From Salinivibrio sharmensis (GTDB taxonomy: Bacteria; Pseudomonadota; Gammaproteobacteria; Enterobacterales; Vibrionaceae), in assembly GCF_001995985.1 (NCBI RefSeq), contig NZ_MUFC01000007.1:66422-130421 (forward strand): a stretch of 64,000 bases of DNA. The letters are read 5' to 3'. The notes below the pieces were generated by a model, which saw nothing but the letters and a program-made list of their open reading frames with translations, was not told the DNA's origin and ran no database searches. The position numbers and the translations under genes were made by a program. Of this stretch, positions 1 through 9,416 are shown in pieces (position 1 is the first letter of the stretch; every line of letters begins with the position of its first letter).

Positions 1-202
1 TTTTGTGTTATCGATGGGTGATCTCAGTGCGATTGCCCTATTTGGCAGCCAAAACTTTCAAACTCTGCCCCTGTATTTATTCCGCTTAATGGGCAGTTAC
101 CAAATGGAAGCCGGCGCTGCCGCGGCGATGCTGTTACTGCTCACAAGTTTGGGGTGTTATGCCCTGCTTACGCGCCTTATTCAATGGAGACAAGCATGCT
201 GA
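1..202 (+). CDS. thiP: Thiamine ABC transporter permease, C-terminal fragment
   Basis: Only the last ~66 codons are inside the window; the gene begins upstream of base 1. The visible part carries a hydrophobic stretch (AAAAAMLLLLTSLGCYALL) typical of the last membrane helix of an inner-membrane permease, followed by a short basic tail. The identity comes mainly from context: its stop overlaps the start of a ThiQ-like ATPase (ATGCTGA), the usual thiB-thiP-thiQ arrangement for thiamine / thiamine pyrophosphate import. Any TPP riboswitch of the operon would lie upstream and cannot be seen. Confidence 0.75.
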   Translation, partial: FVLSMGDLSAIALFGSQNFQTLPLYLFRLMGSYQMEAGAAAAMLLLLTSLGCYALLTRLIQWRQAC

Positions 203-900
203 CGCTTTCTAGTGTCCACTATCGTTACCAGCAAGATTGGATGACCTTTGATGCCAAAATAGCGCCGGGGGAGATTGTGGCTGTGCTCGGCCCCAGCGGC
301 GCGGGTAAGAGCACCTTATTATCCTTGATTGCCGGATTGATTGCCCCAGATAGTGGCGAGATTGCTATTAATGGCAAGCCAGTGACAACAACCCCAGCGC
401 ACCAACGCCCCTTGTCTATCTTGTTTCAAGAGCACAACGTCTTTACCCATTTGTCGGTATTCGACAATATGGCGATAGGTTTATCACCATCACTGAAGCT
501 AACCGCCTCCCAGCGTGACAGCATCCACCGTGCGGCCCACGCCGTCGGTTTAACAGACTATCTGTCACGTCTACCTGGGCAACTATCGGGCGGCCAACGC
601 CAGCGCATCGCGTTGGGTAGAAGCATCGCACGCAACCAACCCTTATTGTTGCTCGATGAGCCCTTTTCGGCACTCGATCCTGCGCTAAAAAAGGACATGC
701 TGGCGCTGGTCAAGCGTACCGCCCAAGAGCAAGGCACAACGGTGGTGATGGTGACTCACCATCCCGAAGACGCCCAAGCCATCGCCTCTGAGTTTCTTTA
801 TTTGGATAACGGGCAAGTCCGCCTGCATTGTCCTGTCGAAACCCTCGAGACCCCGCCCGCGATAATGCAAGGTTATATGGGCAAGACGGACGAAGAGTGA
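196..900 (+). CDS. thiQ: Thiamine ABC transporter ATP-binding protein
   Basis: ATPase that powers thiamine uptake with ThiB and ThiP at the inner membrane. At 234 residues it is the normal size. Walker A GPSGAGKST lies at about residues 32-40, the Q-loop glutamine near 78, the signature LSGGQ at 130-134, Walker B LLLLDEP near 150-156, and the switch histidine in VTHH near 188. An upstream in-frame ATG at 154 exists, but the start at 196 overlaps the thiP stop in ATGCTGA and gives the family's usual N-terminus (MLTL...). Translational coupling to thiP is therefore likely. Confidence 0.93.
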   Translation: MLTLSSVHYRYQQDWMTFDAKIAPGEIVAVLGPSGAGKSTLLSLIAGLIAPDSGEIAINGKPVTTTPAHQRPLSILFQEHNVFTHLSVFDNMAIGLSPSLKLTASQRDSIHRAAHAVGLTDYLSRLPGQLSGGQRQRIALGRSIARNQPLLLLDEPFSALDPALKKDMLALVKRTAQEQGTTVVMVTHHPEDAQAIASEFLYLDNGQVRLHCPVETLETPPAIMQGYMGKTDEE

Positions 901-966
901 TGGGTGGCGCCACTTGGATTGACTTCTATACTAAGGAAAACACGGAAGATTCCAAGGAGGCGCCCA

Positions 967-1971
967 GTGGCCGCCAGCAGCATAAAAATCCTCGATTCCA
1001 TTGTCGATTTCACCGCTAAAACAGAAGTCGACGCGATCACCAAAAGCTTGCTGACCTCAATTACCGAGCTTACCCCAATAAGCGAGGTTGTGCTGCTCGA
1101 TTACTGCTGTGACATGCAGCCTGCCTTTACCGTACTCGGCACCAACGACAATAGTGCCTTTCAGCAAGAAAACATTCATCAAATTGATGCCCTGCTTGAT
1201 GAGTGCCTGGCGACACAAGCGGTCACTCAACACTACGCCAATGATCATGTATTGATTGCCGTTCCCATTTATTATGAGAAAGAAGAAGGTGTCAGCGGGG
1301 TTTTATGCGGTCGCGCCAAAAGCCTTAGCAAGGACCAACGCGCACTCGTCGCTGGACTAACGCGTATCTATGAAAACTATCAGCAGATTATCATGGCCAG
1401 TGAGCGTGATAGTTTCACCAGCTTATTTAATCGCAAAGTCCTCTCTAAAAAGCTGGATCTTATTTGTGATCGCTTAGCGCGAAGTGAGCCTTCCCCTGCC
1501 AGCGAAAATGGCAGCGCCCTTGTTCCTTGGGTGTGTATCTTCGATGTTGATCACTTTAAGCAAATTAATGATAACTTTGGCCATGTTTTCGGTGACGAGG
1601 TCATCTTGTTACTTGCCTCGCTGATGCGCCAGACTTTTTCTTCACAAGACACCTTGTTCCGGTATGGCGGCGATGAATTTGTGGTGCTGTTTCAGCCGTG
1701 TACTCGCGCCATGGCAGAGCAAAAAGCCAATACCTTTATTGCTAATGTCAACGCGCGCGATTTTGGTGCCGCCCAAACCGTGACGATTTCCATGGGGGCA
1801 ACGCAGATTGAGCGAGGGCAACTGAGCACCAGCACCATCTTAGGCAATGCCGACCAGGCGCTCTATCACGCCAAACAAAACGGCCGTAATCAGGTCGCTT
1901 TTTATGATGACTTACTGCAATCTGGGGTGATAAAAACCTTTGTCGCCGAGGACGATGTTGAATTGTTTTAG
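967..1971 (+). CDS. GGDEF-domain diguanylate cyclase
   Basis: Predicted cytosolic enzyme making cyclic-di-GMP from two GTP. The C-terminal half carries the domain start DSFTSLFNR (~149-156), the metal/nucleotide motif FDVDHFKQIND (~192-202) and an intact GGDEF active site at ~234-238. The N-terminal ~140 residues look like a GAF-type sensory module with no membrane segment. I prefer the GTG at 967 because AAGGAGG sits 6 bases upstream; the in-frame GTG at 904 has no ribosome site. The RxxD inhibitory site normally five residues before GGDEF is absent (SSQD there), so product feedback by that site is not expected. It follows thiQ by 66 bp on the same strand; the input signal is unknown. Confidence 0.85.
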   Translation: MAASSIKILDSIVDFTAKTEVDAITKSLLTSITELTPISEVVLLDYCCDMQPAFTVLGTNDNSAFQQENIHQIDALLDECLATQAVTQHYANDHVLIAVPIYYEKEEGVSGVLCGRAKSLSKDQRALVAGLTRIYENYQQIIMASERDSFTSLFNRKVLSKKLDLICDRLARSEPSPASENGSALVPWVCIFDVDHFKQINDNFGHVFGDEVILLLASLMRQTFSSQDTLFRYGGDEFVVLFQPCTRAMAEQKANTFIANVNARDFGAAQTVTISMGATQIERGQLSTSTILGNADQALYHAKQNGRNQVAFYDDLLQSGVIKTFVAEDDVELF

Positions 1972-1982
1972 CTCATGGATAA

Positions 1983-2008
1983 AGGTGACGGCCTGATGAC
2001 CGCCACCT
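1983..2008. terminator. Hairpin between convergent genes
   Basis: AGGTG-A-CGG / CCG-C-CACCT form an 8-pair stem with one mismatch and an 8-base loop. It lies between the stop of the diguanylate cyclase gene and the stop of the convergent PhoH gene. There is no U-run on either strand, so intrinsic termination is uncertain. Confidence 0.35.
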
Positions 2009-2016
2009 GATATCCA

Positions 2017-3390
2017 CTACAAATTCTCTTCGGCAAACTCCGCTAAGCGACTGCGCACCACGCCATTGAGGTACACACACGCACTGCCTTCAAAGTTTTT
2101 AAACCGCTCAACAATATAGGTCAGCCCAGATGTCACTGGGGTCAAATACGAGGAATCGATTTGCGCTAAGTTACCCGAGCACACTAACTTGGTACCCTCT
2201 CCACACCGGGTGATAATGGTTTTAAGCTGAGAGGCAGTCAGGTTTTGGCACTCATCCAAAATGACAAACGCGTTTTGAATCGAGCGGCCACGCATAAAGT
2301 TAATCGATTTAAACTGCAGGTTGGCTTTCTCCATGATGTACCGCATCGAACCATCGGTGCACTCATCATGCATATGCAACGCTTCCAGGGTATCAGTGAC
2401 AGCCCCCAGCCAAGGCAACATTTTTTCCTCTTCAGTGCCCGGCAAAAAGCCGATCGACTCGCCAATATCTGGGGTATTGCGGGTCACGATAATCTTGTCA
2501 TACATCCCTTTCTCCACCACCTGCTCAAGGGCTGCAGCCATCGCCAAAATGGTTTTACCACAGCCTGCGGGACCGGTGAGGATCGCCAAGTCAATACTCG
2601 GATCGAGCAACGCATCCATCGCCATGCCTTGGTAAATATTTTTCGGTTTCACATCCCACGCGGCGCGATGCATCAATCGCTCTCGGCTCAGATCTTTAAT
2701 CACCGCTTTATCGCCATCAATGGCTTGCACTCGCGCGGCAAAATCGTCGCTTTCGTCCAACAGGTATTGGTTCACAAACGGCGTATCGAGAAGCTCAGAG
2801 GGCAACGTATGTAGGGTCTCTGTGCCATAGGCTTGACTATTGCACTCCCCTACTTTGTCCCAAAAGCTACCTGCAAATTGGTGGAACCCCTTGGTCAGCA
2901 AACGCACATCATCAATCAGCTGGTCAGTACGATAATCTTCTACATACATCACCCCCGCCCCTTTGGCGCGCAGGCGCATATTGATGTCTTTGGTTACCAA
3001 CACCACTTTACGTGGCGAGCGTTTGGTTTGCAGATATAACACCGCATTGAGTATTCGATTATCACCCGCTTTATCAGCAAAGGCATGGACAGTTTCTTTG
3101 ATCTCAAAATCAGCGAGAATCGATACGGTGCCCGTCGCATCGCCTTTACCAACGGCAATGCCCTCGCCAATTTCGTCAGGCGTGGCCTCTTTAAAAATAT
3201 CTTCCAAGGCACGGATCGCCACACGCGCATCACGTGAGACATCGCGCTTGCTATCTTTAATTCGGTCAAGTTCTTCGAGGACAGTCATGGGGATCACGAC
3301 ATCGTGTTCTTGGAAAGAGTAAATCGAGAAAGGCTCGTGGAGGAGAATATTAGTATCGAGTACAAACAGCTTCCGGTCGGCGTCGCCCAT
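2017..3390 (-). CDS. PIN domain plus PhoH-family ATPase
   Basis: Two-domain protein of 457 residues. The N-terminal PIN-type nuclease fold starts LFVLDTNILLHEP, with the conserved Asp near residue 12 and further acidic residues near 40-54 and 110. The C-terminal PhoH ATPase has Walker A GPAGCGKT (~273-280) and Walker B VILDECQNL (~376-384). Proteins of this architecture (PIN-PhoH, YlaK type) are proposed RNA helicase/nucleases. The ORF extends to 3516, but AGGAGGT lies just upstream of the ATG at 3390, and the family starts just before the PIN strand, so I use that start. It is divergent from rapA, with a 317-bp gap. Confidence 0.88.
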   Translation of the reverse strand: MGDADRKLFVLDTNILLHEPFSIYSFQEHDVVIPMTVLEELDRIKDSKRDVSRDARVAIRALEDIFKEATPDEIGEGIAVGKGDATGTVSILADFEIKETVHAFADKAGDNRILNAVLYLQTKRSPRKVVLVTKDINMRLRAKGAGVMYVEDYRTDQLIDDVRLLTKGFHQFAGSFWDKVGECNSQAYGTETLHTLPSELLDTPFVNQYLLDESDDFAARVQAIDGDKAVIKDLSRERLMHRAAWDVKPKNIYQGMAMDALLDPSIDLAILTGPAGCGKTILAMAAALEQVVEKGMYDKIIVTRNTPDIGESIGFLPGTEEEKMLPWLGAVTDTLEALHMHDECTDGSMRYIMEKANLQFKSINFMRGRSIQNAFVILDECQNLTASQLKTIITRCGEGTKLVCSGNLAQIDSSYLTPVTSGLTYIVERFKNFEGSACVYLNGVVRSRLAEFAEENL

Positions 3391-3612
3391 AGGCACCTCC
3401 TGTGTCGGCAGTTCACTGTCTCGGTGACAGCGCTTAAAATAAGCGTAGACCTGGCCGTTGGGATGCGCCCAACTTGTTTTACCGCGCCAGCTCACGCTTT
3501 TATCTTTGCCGTCCATTAATGACGTTTGTATGTCAGCGTGACCTTTGATGAGATTCGTTGAGTTTCATCGTGACCCTCCTCACAAGTTCGAGTACTATTG
3601 GCGGCCAATTTT

Positions 3613-3629
3613 TTCAGTGCCACACTGAA
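3613..3629. promoter_or_regulatory. Palindrome in the PhoH-rapA divergent region
   Basis: TTCAGTGCCACACTGAA has perfect 7-base arms around 3 bases. A second inverted repeat, CGACGCT-N9-AGCGTCG, lies at 3646-3668, and the octamer TGAATAGC occurs at 3626 and again at 3657. Together they make this 317-bp gap (3391-3707) a candidate regulatory region for one or both divergent genes. No known regulator consensus was recognised and no convincing promoter hexamers were found. Confidence 0.3.
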
Positions 3630-3707
3630 TAGCAGAGTATTTAAACGACGCTGTATTGAATAGCGTCGCGTCTTTCGACAATCGAGTTAATTCAGAGGTT
3701 TTCCCCT

Positions 3708-6617
3708 ATGTCATTTGCGCTTGGACAACGTTGGATCAGTGATACGGAACATGATCTTGGACTCGGCACTGTGGTGTCCGTTGATGGCCGTACCGTGACC
3801 CTAATGTTTCCTGCTAGTGATGAAACACGGCTGTACGCCAGCCACGATGCGCCCGTGACTCGGGTGATGTTCAATCCCGGCGATGAGGTGGAAAGCCACG
3901 AAGGCTGGACCATGAACGTCTCTCGCGTTGAGGAAAACGACGGGGTATTAACCTATTACGGCCAGCGTACCGACACAGGGGAAGATGAGGTTGCACTGCG
4001 TGAGATCTTGCTCAGCCACCAGATTCGCTTTAACAAGCCGCAAGACAAACTGTTTGCTGGCCAGCTCGATCGTATGGACCGTTTTGCCCTGCGTTATCGT
4101 GCGCTGACCAATCAGCATCAGCAACTGCGCAGCCCATTACGCGGTTTAACCGGCATGCGTGCCGGCCTGATCCCCCATCAGCTTTACATTGCCCACGAAG
4201 TCGGTCGCCGCCATGCACCGCGCGTACTGCTCGCCGATGAAGTGGGGTTGGGAAAAACCATTGAGGCAGGCATGATCATCCACCAGCAAGTGCTGGCGGG
4301 TCGTGCGGAGCGTGTGCTGATAGTGGTGCCCGAAACCTTACAGCATCAGTGGCTGGTGGAGATGATGCGCCGCTTTAATCTGCATTTCTCGATTTTCGAT
4401 GAAGAGCGCTGTGTGGAAGCCTTTGCCGACTCCCCCAACCCATTTGATACCCAACAGTTGGTGTTGTGCTCACTCGAGTTTCTGCGCAAAAACCGCCGCC
4501 GGGTCGAACAAGTGTGCGATACCCACTGGGATCTATTGGTGGTCGACGAAGCCCACCACCTGACGTGGGCGCCGGATGCGCCAAGCCGCGAATATCAAAT
4601 TATTGAGAGCATCGCTGAGCACACCCCTGGGGTATTGCTGCTCACCGCAACACCAGAGCAATTGGGCCAGCAAAGCCATTTTGCCCGCTTGCGCCTGCTC
4701 GACCCCGATCGCTTCTATGATTACGATGCCTTTGTTGAAGAAGCTCAACAATACGCGCCTGTGGCTGAGGCGGTGGAAGCGTTGCTGAGCGATACGCCAC
4801 TGACCGACGCGGCACAAGCTGGGATACGTCAGCTATTGCAGCACAAGGAGCTGTCAGCGCGCTTAGTCCAAGTGCACAGTGACGACGCAGAAGAAAAAGC
4901 TCAAGCACGCCAACAACTGATTGATGATCTGATGGACCGCCACGGCACTGGACGCGTATTGTTCCGTAACACCCGAGCGGCCATTAGCGGCTTCCCCCGC
5001 CGTCACCTCCATATGCACCCGCTCGCTCTGCCGAGCCAATACCAAACCGCTATGCGGGTCGCTGGCATGATGGGCAGCACCGGCTCAAGCGAACAAAAGG
5101 CCGTGCAAAACCTATACCCAGAAGATATCTATCAACAGTTTGAAGGGGACAGCGCGAGCTGGTGGGGCTTTGACCCACGTATTGATTGGCTACTGGATTA
5201 CTTAAAAGCCCACCGCAGCGAGAAGGTGCTAATTATTTGCTCGCGTGCGCAAACCGCACTGACCCTGGAGCAAGCGCTGCGTGAGCGCGAAGGTATTCGC
5301 GGGACTGTATTCCATGAAGGGATGTCGATTGTAGAGCGTGACAAAGCCGCTGCTTACTTCGCCCAAGAGGAAGGGGGCGCGCAGGTCTTGATTTGCTCAG
5401 AAATTGGATCGGAAGGGCGCAACTTCCAATTCGCCCATCAGTTAGTGATGTTCGACTTACCGATGAACCCCGACTTACTTGAGCAGCGTATTGGCCGTCT
5501 TGACCGCATTGGTCAGACGCAAGATATTGCCATTCATGTCCCCTATCTTGAAGGCACGGCTCAGACGATTTTGGCGCGCTGGTATCACGAAGGCCTCGAT
5601 GCGTTTGAAGATACCTGCCCAACCGGCCGTGCGGTATTTGAACAATATGGCGAAACCTTGTTAACGCTGCTCGCGGCCAATCAACAGGATGAGGCGCTGT
5701 CGGCGCTGATCAGTGACAGTGCCGTGATGAATCAGCGCTTAAAAGCAGACATGGAAGAAGGCCGGGATAAGCTACTCGAAATGCACTCCCACGGTGGGGA
5801 GGCCGCTAACCAACTGGCAAGTACCATTGCCGATCAGGATGGCGACACTAACTTGGTCACCTTCACCTTGGGGCTGTTTGATACCATCGGTGTTAACCAA
5901 GATGACAAGGGCGAGAATGCCTTAGTGGTTAAACCGTCTGAACACATGATGGTACCCAGCTACCCAGGACTGCCTGCCGATGGCTGCACCATCACCTTTG
6001 ACCGCGATACCGCATTGAGTCGCGAAGATGTTCAGTTTGTGTCTTGGGAGCATCCGATTGTTCGAGGCGGCATTGATTTGCTGCTGAGCGAAAACATCGG
6101 CACCACCGCGGTGTCACTGCTCAAAAACAAGTCACTGCCAGTGGGCACCCTGTTTGTAGAGCTTATCTACACCATTGACGCCCAGGCGCCAAAATCGAGT
6201 GGTATCCACCGCTTTTTGCCGCAAACACCCGTGCGATTGCTGCTTGATGCCAACGGCAATGACCTGTCGGCCAATGTCGAGTTTGAAAGCTTTCATCGCC
6301 AGCTGAGCCCCGTTAACCGCCACCTTGGCAGTAAAATGGTTAACTCTGTACAAAGCCAGATCCACAATCTGATTGAGAAAAGCGAGCCACTGGCAGAAAA
6401 AGCTTTGGCAGACATTCAAGCCAGTGCGCACCAAGAGATGGTGGCGGAGCTCCAGCAGGCATTAGCGCGCTTGGAGGCACTGAAAACGGTCAATCCGAAT
6501 ATTCGTGATGATGAGCTAGACGCATTACGCGAGCAGATCAGCACCTTGTCGCACCATATTCAACATGCACAAATTGAACTCGACGCGCTTCGCCTTGTTG
6601 TAGTTAGCCACCAATAA
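3708..6617 (+). CDS. rapA: RNA polymerase-associated ATPase RapA (HepA)
   Basis: SWI2/SNF2-family ATPase that binds RNA polymerase and helps recycle it after transcription. The length of 969 residues matches E. coli RapA (968). The N-terminal Tudor-like region starts [12 protein letters not shown]. The helicase core has motif I DEVGLGKT at ~177-184 and motif II DEAH at ~279-282. Motif V/VI elements ([27 protein letters not shown]) lie near 560-610, followed by the RapA-specific C-terminal region. AGAGG about 9 bases before the ATG fits the start. A GC-rich hairpin without a U-run follows the gene at 6630-6647. Confidence 0.97.
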   Translation: MSFALGQRWISDTEHDLGLGTVVSVDGRTVTLMFPASDETRLYASHDAPVTRVMFNPGDEVESHEGWTMNVSRVEENDGVLTYYGQRTDTGEDEVALREILLSHQIRFNKPQDKLFAGQLDRMDRFALRYRALTNQHQQLRSPLRGLTGMRAGLIPHQLYIAHEVGRRHAPRVLLADEVGLGKTIEAGMIIHQQVLAGRAERVLIVVPETLQHQWLVEMMRRFNLHFSIFDEERCVEAFADSPNPFDTQQLVLCSLEFLRKNRRRVEQVCDTHWDLLVVDEAHHLTWAPDAPSREYQIIESIAEHTPGVLLLTATPEQLGQQSHFARLRLLDPDRFYDYDAFVEEAQQYAPVAEAVEALLSDTPLTDAAQAGIRQLLQHKELSARLVQVHSDDAEEKAQARQQLIDDLMDRHGTGRVLFRNTRAAISGFPRRHLHMHPLALPSQYQTAMRVAGMMGSTGSSEQKAVQNLYPEDIYQQFEGDSASWWGFDPRIDWLLDYLKAHRSEKVLIICSRAQTALTLEQALREREGIRGTVFHEGMSIVERDKAAAYFAQEEGGAQVLICSEIGSEGRNFQFAHQLVMFDLPMNPDLLEQRIGRLDRIGQTQDIAIHVPYLEGTAQTILARWYHEGLDAFEDTCPTGRAVFEQYGETLLTLLAANQQDEALSALISDSAVMNQRLKADMEEGRDKLLEMHSHGGEAANQLASTIADQDGDTNLVTFTLGLFDTIGVNQDDKGENALVVKPSEHMMVPSYPGLPADGCTITFDRDTALSREDVQFVSWEHPIVRGGIDLLLSENIGTTAVSLLKNKSLPVGTLFVELIYTIDAQAPKSSGIHRFLPQTPVRLLLDANGNDLSANVEFESFHRQLSPVNRHLGSKMVNSVQSQIHNLIEKSEPLAEKALADIQASAHQEMVAELQQALARLEALKTVNPNIRDDELDALREQISTLSHHIQHAQIELDALRLVVVSHQ

Positions 6618-6656
6618 ACCAACGTGAGACGGGGCCTGATGGCCCCGATAAACCCT

Positions 6657-7391
6657 ATGGCAATGACTGAATACCATCCACCGACAGACCCTTGGTTAGA
6701 TATCCTCTATCAAGATGTGGATCTGGTGGTGATCAATAAACCGAGTGGCTTACTGGCCAATCCTGGTCGCAACCCTGAGCATTACGACAGCGCATGGTCG
6801 CGCGTAAAAGCCGAGTTTCCCTCCGCCGAGTTGGCTCACCGCTTAGACATGTCCACCTCAGGCGTGATGGCTTTTGCCGCCCACAAAGAAGCAGAGCGTA
6901 ACCTCAAAGCGCAGTTTCGCGACCGCATCCCCACCAAGTTGTATTATGCGGAAGTGTGGGGGCAACCAGAAAAACATGATGGCATTATCGACTTACCGTT
7001 AATTTGCGACTGGCCCAACCGCCCTCGCCAAAAAGTGTGTTTTGAGCATGGTAAACCCTCACAAACGCACTATCGCTGCTTGCACACCTTTTCCCAGACC
7101 AGTTTGATGGCCTTGTACCCACTGACTGGGCGCTCTCACCAGCTTCGTGTCCACATGCAGTCTTTGGGGCACAGCATTGTCGGTGATGAATTTTATGCGT
7201 GCCCAGACGCCCTCGCTCATGCGCCACGGCTTCATCTGCATGCCGCCGAGCTCAGCCTGTTGCATCCAGCGACCGGAGAGACCATGCATTTTCAGGCACC
7301 CTGCAATTTTTACCCCACGATGCCCGATAAACGCTTAGTGAGTGACTATCAGCTGGCCGCACCGCTTACGACCACAGCGACGGGCGCATAA
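6657..7391 (+). CDS. rluA: tRNA/23S rRNA pseudouridine synthase RluA
   Basis: Converts uridine to pseudouridine at a 23S rRNA site and at position 32 of some tRNAs. The catalytic HRLDMSTSG motif puts the active Asp at residue 64, as in E. coli RluA, and the family blocks LICDWPNRP and TGRSHQLRVHM are intact. The in-frame ORF reaches back to 6624, but the family's N-terminus (M.M..Y.PP..PWL) fits ATG 6657 or 6663; neither has a strong ribosome site. It lies 39 bp after rapA on the same strand, as commonly seen in this group. Confidence 0.94.
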   Translation: MAMTEYHPPTDPWLDILYQDVDLVVINKPSGLLANPGRNPEHYDSAWSRVKAEFPSAELAHRLDMSTSGVMAFAAHKEAERNLKAQFRDRIPTKLYYAEVWGQPEKHDGIIDLPLICDWPNRPRQKVCFEHGKPSQTHYRCLHTFSQTSLMALYPLTGRSHQLRVHMQSLGHSIVGDEFYACPDALAHAPRLHLHAAELSLLHPATGETMHFQAPCNFYPTMPDKRLVSDYQLAAPLTTTATGA

Positions 7392-7468
7392 GCCAGCTAG
7401 CTGAAACCATTGCACAATATCGCGATATCTCGCACCCTAGAGCCATGGATTGAGACACGGAGATCAAC

Positions 7469-8440
7469 ATGGCTCAGCACGACCCCACTCACATTGTCTT
7501 TCTCGACCGCGATACCATTCCGGCGCATATTGTTCTGCCCACGCCCCGCTCTCCACATCACTGGCAGGCGTACGGTAAAACTGCCCACAAGGATGTCATC
7601 GCTCGTTTACAAAAAGCCGATATCGCTATCACTAATAAAGTAGTGATCGATGAGACGGTGCTTGCCGCCTGTCCTAACCTCAAACTGATTGCGGTGGCCG
7701 CGACTGGGGTGAACAATGTCGACTTAGCCGCCTGCCAAGCCCGTGGGGTGCAAGTGTGTAACGTACAAGGTTACGCGACTCAGTCAGTGCCTGAGCATGT
7801 CATCGCCATGACTTTTGCCCTTAAGCGACAACTGCTCGGATACCATCAGGACGTGCAAAACGGTGAATGGCAAAAGCAAGGACAGTTCTGCTTTTTCACC
7901 CACCCTATTGGCAGTGTGGCCGGCAGCACATTGGGGATCATTGGAAAAGGCGCATTGGGGGAGGCCGTCGCACAACTTGCGCGCGCAGTAGGAATGAAGG
8001 TAGTTTTTGCCGAGCACCGTGGGGCACAGGCATGCCGGCCTGGTTATCTGCCTTTTGAACACGTGCTACGCCAAGCCGATGTGCTCTCATTACATTGCCC
8101 ACTCACCGATAACACCCGTCATCTTATCGACCAAGACACGCTGGCGTTGATGCCGGAGCATGCCATATTGATCAACACCGGACGTGGTGGCCTAGTCAAC
8201 GAGAAAGCTCTGCTACAAGCACTGGAAACCGGACAAATTGGTGGTGCCGGGCTCGATGTGCTGAGTGAAGAGCCGGCACCTAATACTCACCCACTGATCG
8301 CCGCATCACTGCCTAATCTATTGGTAACGCCCCATGTCGCATGGGGCGCAGATGAAGCGGTCAACCGTCTCGCCAAGCAGCTGATGGATAACATTGATGG
8401 CTTTTTGAGCGGCGCGCCACAACACACACTGATTGACTAG
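7469..8440 (+). CDS. D-isomer-specific 2-hydroxyacid dehydrogenase
   Basis: NAD(P)H-dependent reductase of small 2-keto acids, in the glycerate / hydroxypyruvate reductase-like branch. Its 323 residues include the Rossmann motif GIIGKGALG at ~156-164, the substrate-binding Arg in INTGRGG, the catalytic-pair Glu in LDVLSEEP and the His in VTPHVAWG, all in order. GGAG 7 bases before ATG 7469 supports the start. It sits 77 bp downstream of rluA, and an intrinsic terminator follows. The exact substrate cannot be read from sequence. Confidence 0.88.
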   Translation: MAQHDPTHIVFLDRDTIPAHIVLPTPRSPHHWQAYGKTAHKDVIARLQKADIAITNKVVIDETVLAACPNLKLIAVAATGVNNVDLAACQARGVQVCNVQGYATQSVPEHVIAMTFALKRQLLGYHQDVQNGEWQKQGQFCFFTHPIGSVAGSTLGIIGKGALGEAVAQLARAVGMKVVFAEHRGAQACRPGYLPFEHVLRQADVLSLHCPLTDNTRHLIDQDTLALMPEHAILINTGRGGLVNEKALLQALETGQIGGAGLDVLSEEPAPNTHPLIAASLPNLLVTPHVAWGADEAVNRLAKQLMDNIDGFLSGAPQHTLID

Positions 8441-8445
8441 CGCAC

Positions 8446-8473
8446 AAGCCCGCTACATATCGCGGGCTTTTTT
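8446..8473 (+). terminator. Intrinsic terminator after the hydroxyacid dehydrogenase gene
   Basis: AAGCCCGC / GCGGGCTT, an 8-bp perfect stem with an 8-base loop, is followed by a T-run on the plus strand. It overlaps the last codons of the convergent djlA gene, whose stop is at 8453. Confidence 0.8.
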
Positions 8474-9274
8474 CACCACGTCGTAGGCTTTTTGAATTTC
8501 TTGCGCCTTTTCTTTGGCAAGCTCCATCATTTCTGGCGGTAAGCCTTTTGCCATCAGTTTGTCGGGGTGGTGCTCATTCATCAGCTTGCGATACGCTTTT
8601 TTCACTTCTTGAGAGGACGCATTGGCATCGACCCCCAGCACATCATAGGCGTCATCAATCTCGCTTTGCCGTGGTGGTGCCCCCGGGCCATCGGCTTGAT
8701 GCTGCCAGCCGCCTTGATAGCCTTGGCTAAAGCGAAACGAGGCTTCTTGCATCCGCAGGCGCTGCTCGAGTTGCTGGGCAGAAAAACCAAGCCCTTCGGC
8801 AATAATGTAAAGCAATTCTCGCTCTTTCGGGTGTAAGTCGCCATCAGCAAAAGCGGCTTGCACTTGCACTTCCAAAAAAAAGCTCAACAGATCGCGGCGC
8901 CCCTGACTTAAGGTGCGAATACTACTGAGGGTTTCATCAAGCGGAAAGTCGCTGTCTTTGCCTTCTCGGAACGCCTGCTGAGCTAATTGTCTGGCTTCAC
9001 CATGAATCTGCATACGATCCATGAGCAAGCTTGCCAATTGAATTTCCTGCTGCGTCACCTGCCCTTTGGCTTTGGCGATATGTCCCATCACCGCAAAAGT
9101 ACCGTGGAAAAAAACACGTTGCGCTTGCGGGCCCTGGGCACCAAAACCGCCGAAACGCGCGCGCGGTTTCGCTTTATCAAACTGATGGCCTAAGAAAAGG
9201 CCAAGAAGAAAACCGATTGGGCCTCCCAACAATGTGCCGAGAATTGCACCAATTACCTTGCCATTTAGTCGCAT
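8453..9274 (-). CDS. djlA: Membrane-anchored DnaJ-like co-chaperone DjlA
   Basis: 273 residues. A glycine-rich N-terminal membrane segment (~6-29, GAILGTLLGGPIGFLLGLFLG) anchors it in the inner membrane. A central TerB/DjlA-type helical domain follows, then a C-terminal J domain (~209-273) with the HPD triad at ~236-238. DjlA stimulates DnaK ATPase and is linked to envelope stress and capsule signalling in enterics. It is divergent from lptD, a neighbourhood conserved in many gammaproteobacteria. The start gives the family's typical N-terminus. Confidence 0.93.
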   Translation of the reverse strand: MRLNGKVIGAILGTLLGGPIGFLLGLFLGHQFDKAKPRARFGGFGAQGPQAQRVFFHGTFAVMGHIAKAKGQVTQQEIQLASLLMDRMQIHGEARQLAQQAFREGKDSDFPLDETLSSIRTLSQGRRDLLSFFLEVQVQAAFADGDLHPKERELLYIIAEGLGFSAQQLEQRLRMQEASFRFSQGYQGGWQHQADGPGAPPRQSEIDDAYDVLGVDANASSQEVKKAYRKLMNEHHPDKLMAKGLPPEMMELAKEKAQEIQKAYDVVKKARDM

Positions 9275-9416
9275 GCCATGGTCTCATTGCTAGTTTCACA
9301 CCCTGAACATTTACAGGTGATGCCGGGCGTAAATTGATTTATGATAATCGCATTTTGCAGCCAAAGCATACTGATGCGTTGCCTTCGTGTACACCACGCT
9401 ATCAGATAAAACAGGA

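Noticed and set aside
2245..2814. 189-codon ORF on the plus strand
   Set aside because: Shadow of the PIN-PhoH gene; composition not protein-like.
6630..6647. GC-rich hairpin CGGGGCC-TGAT-GGCCCCG after rapA as terminator
   Set aside because: No T-run follows and rluA starts 10 bp later, so it may not terminate.
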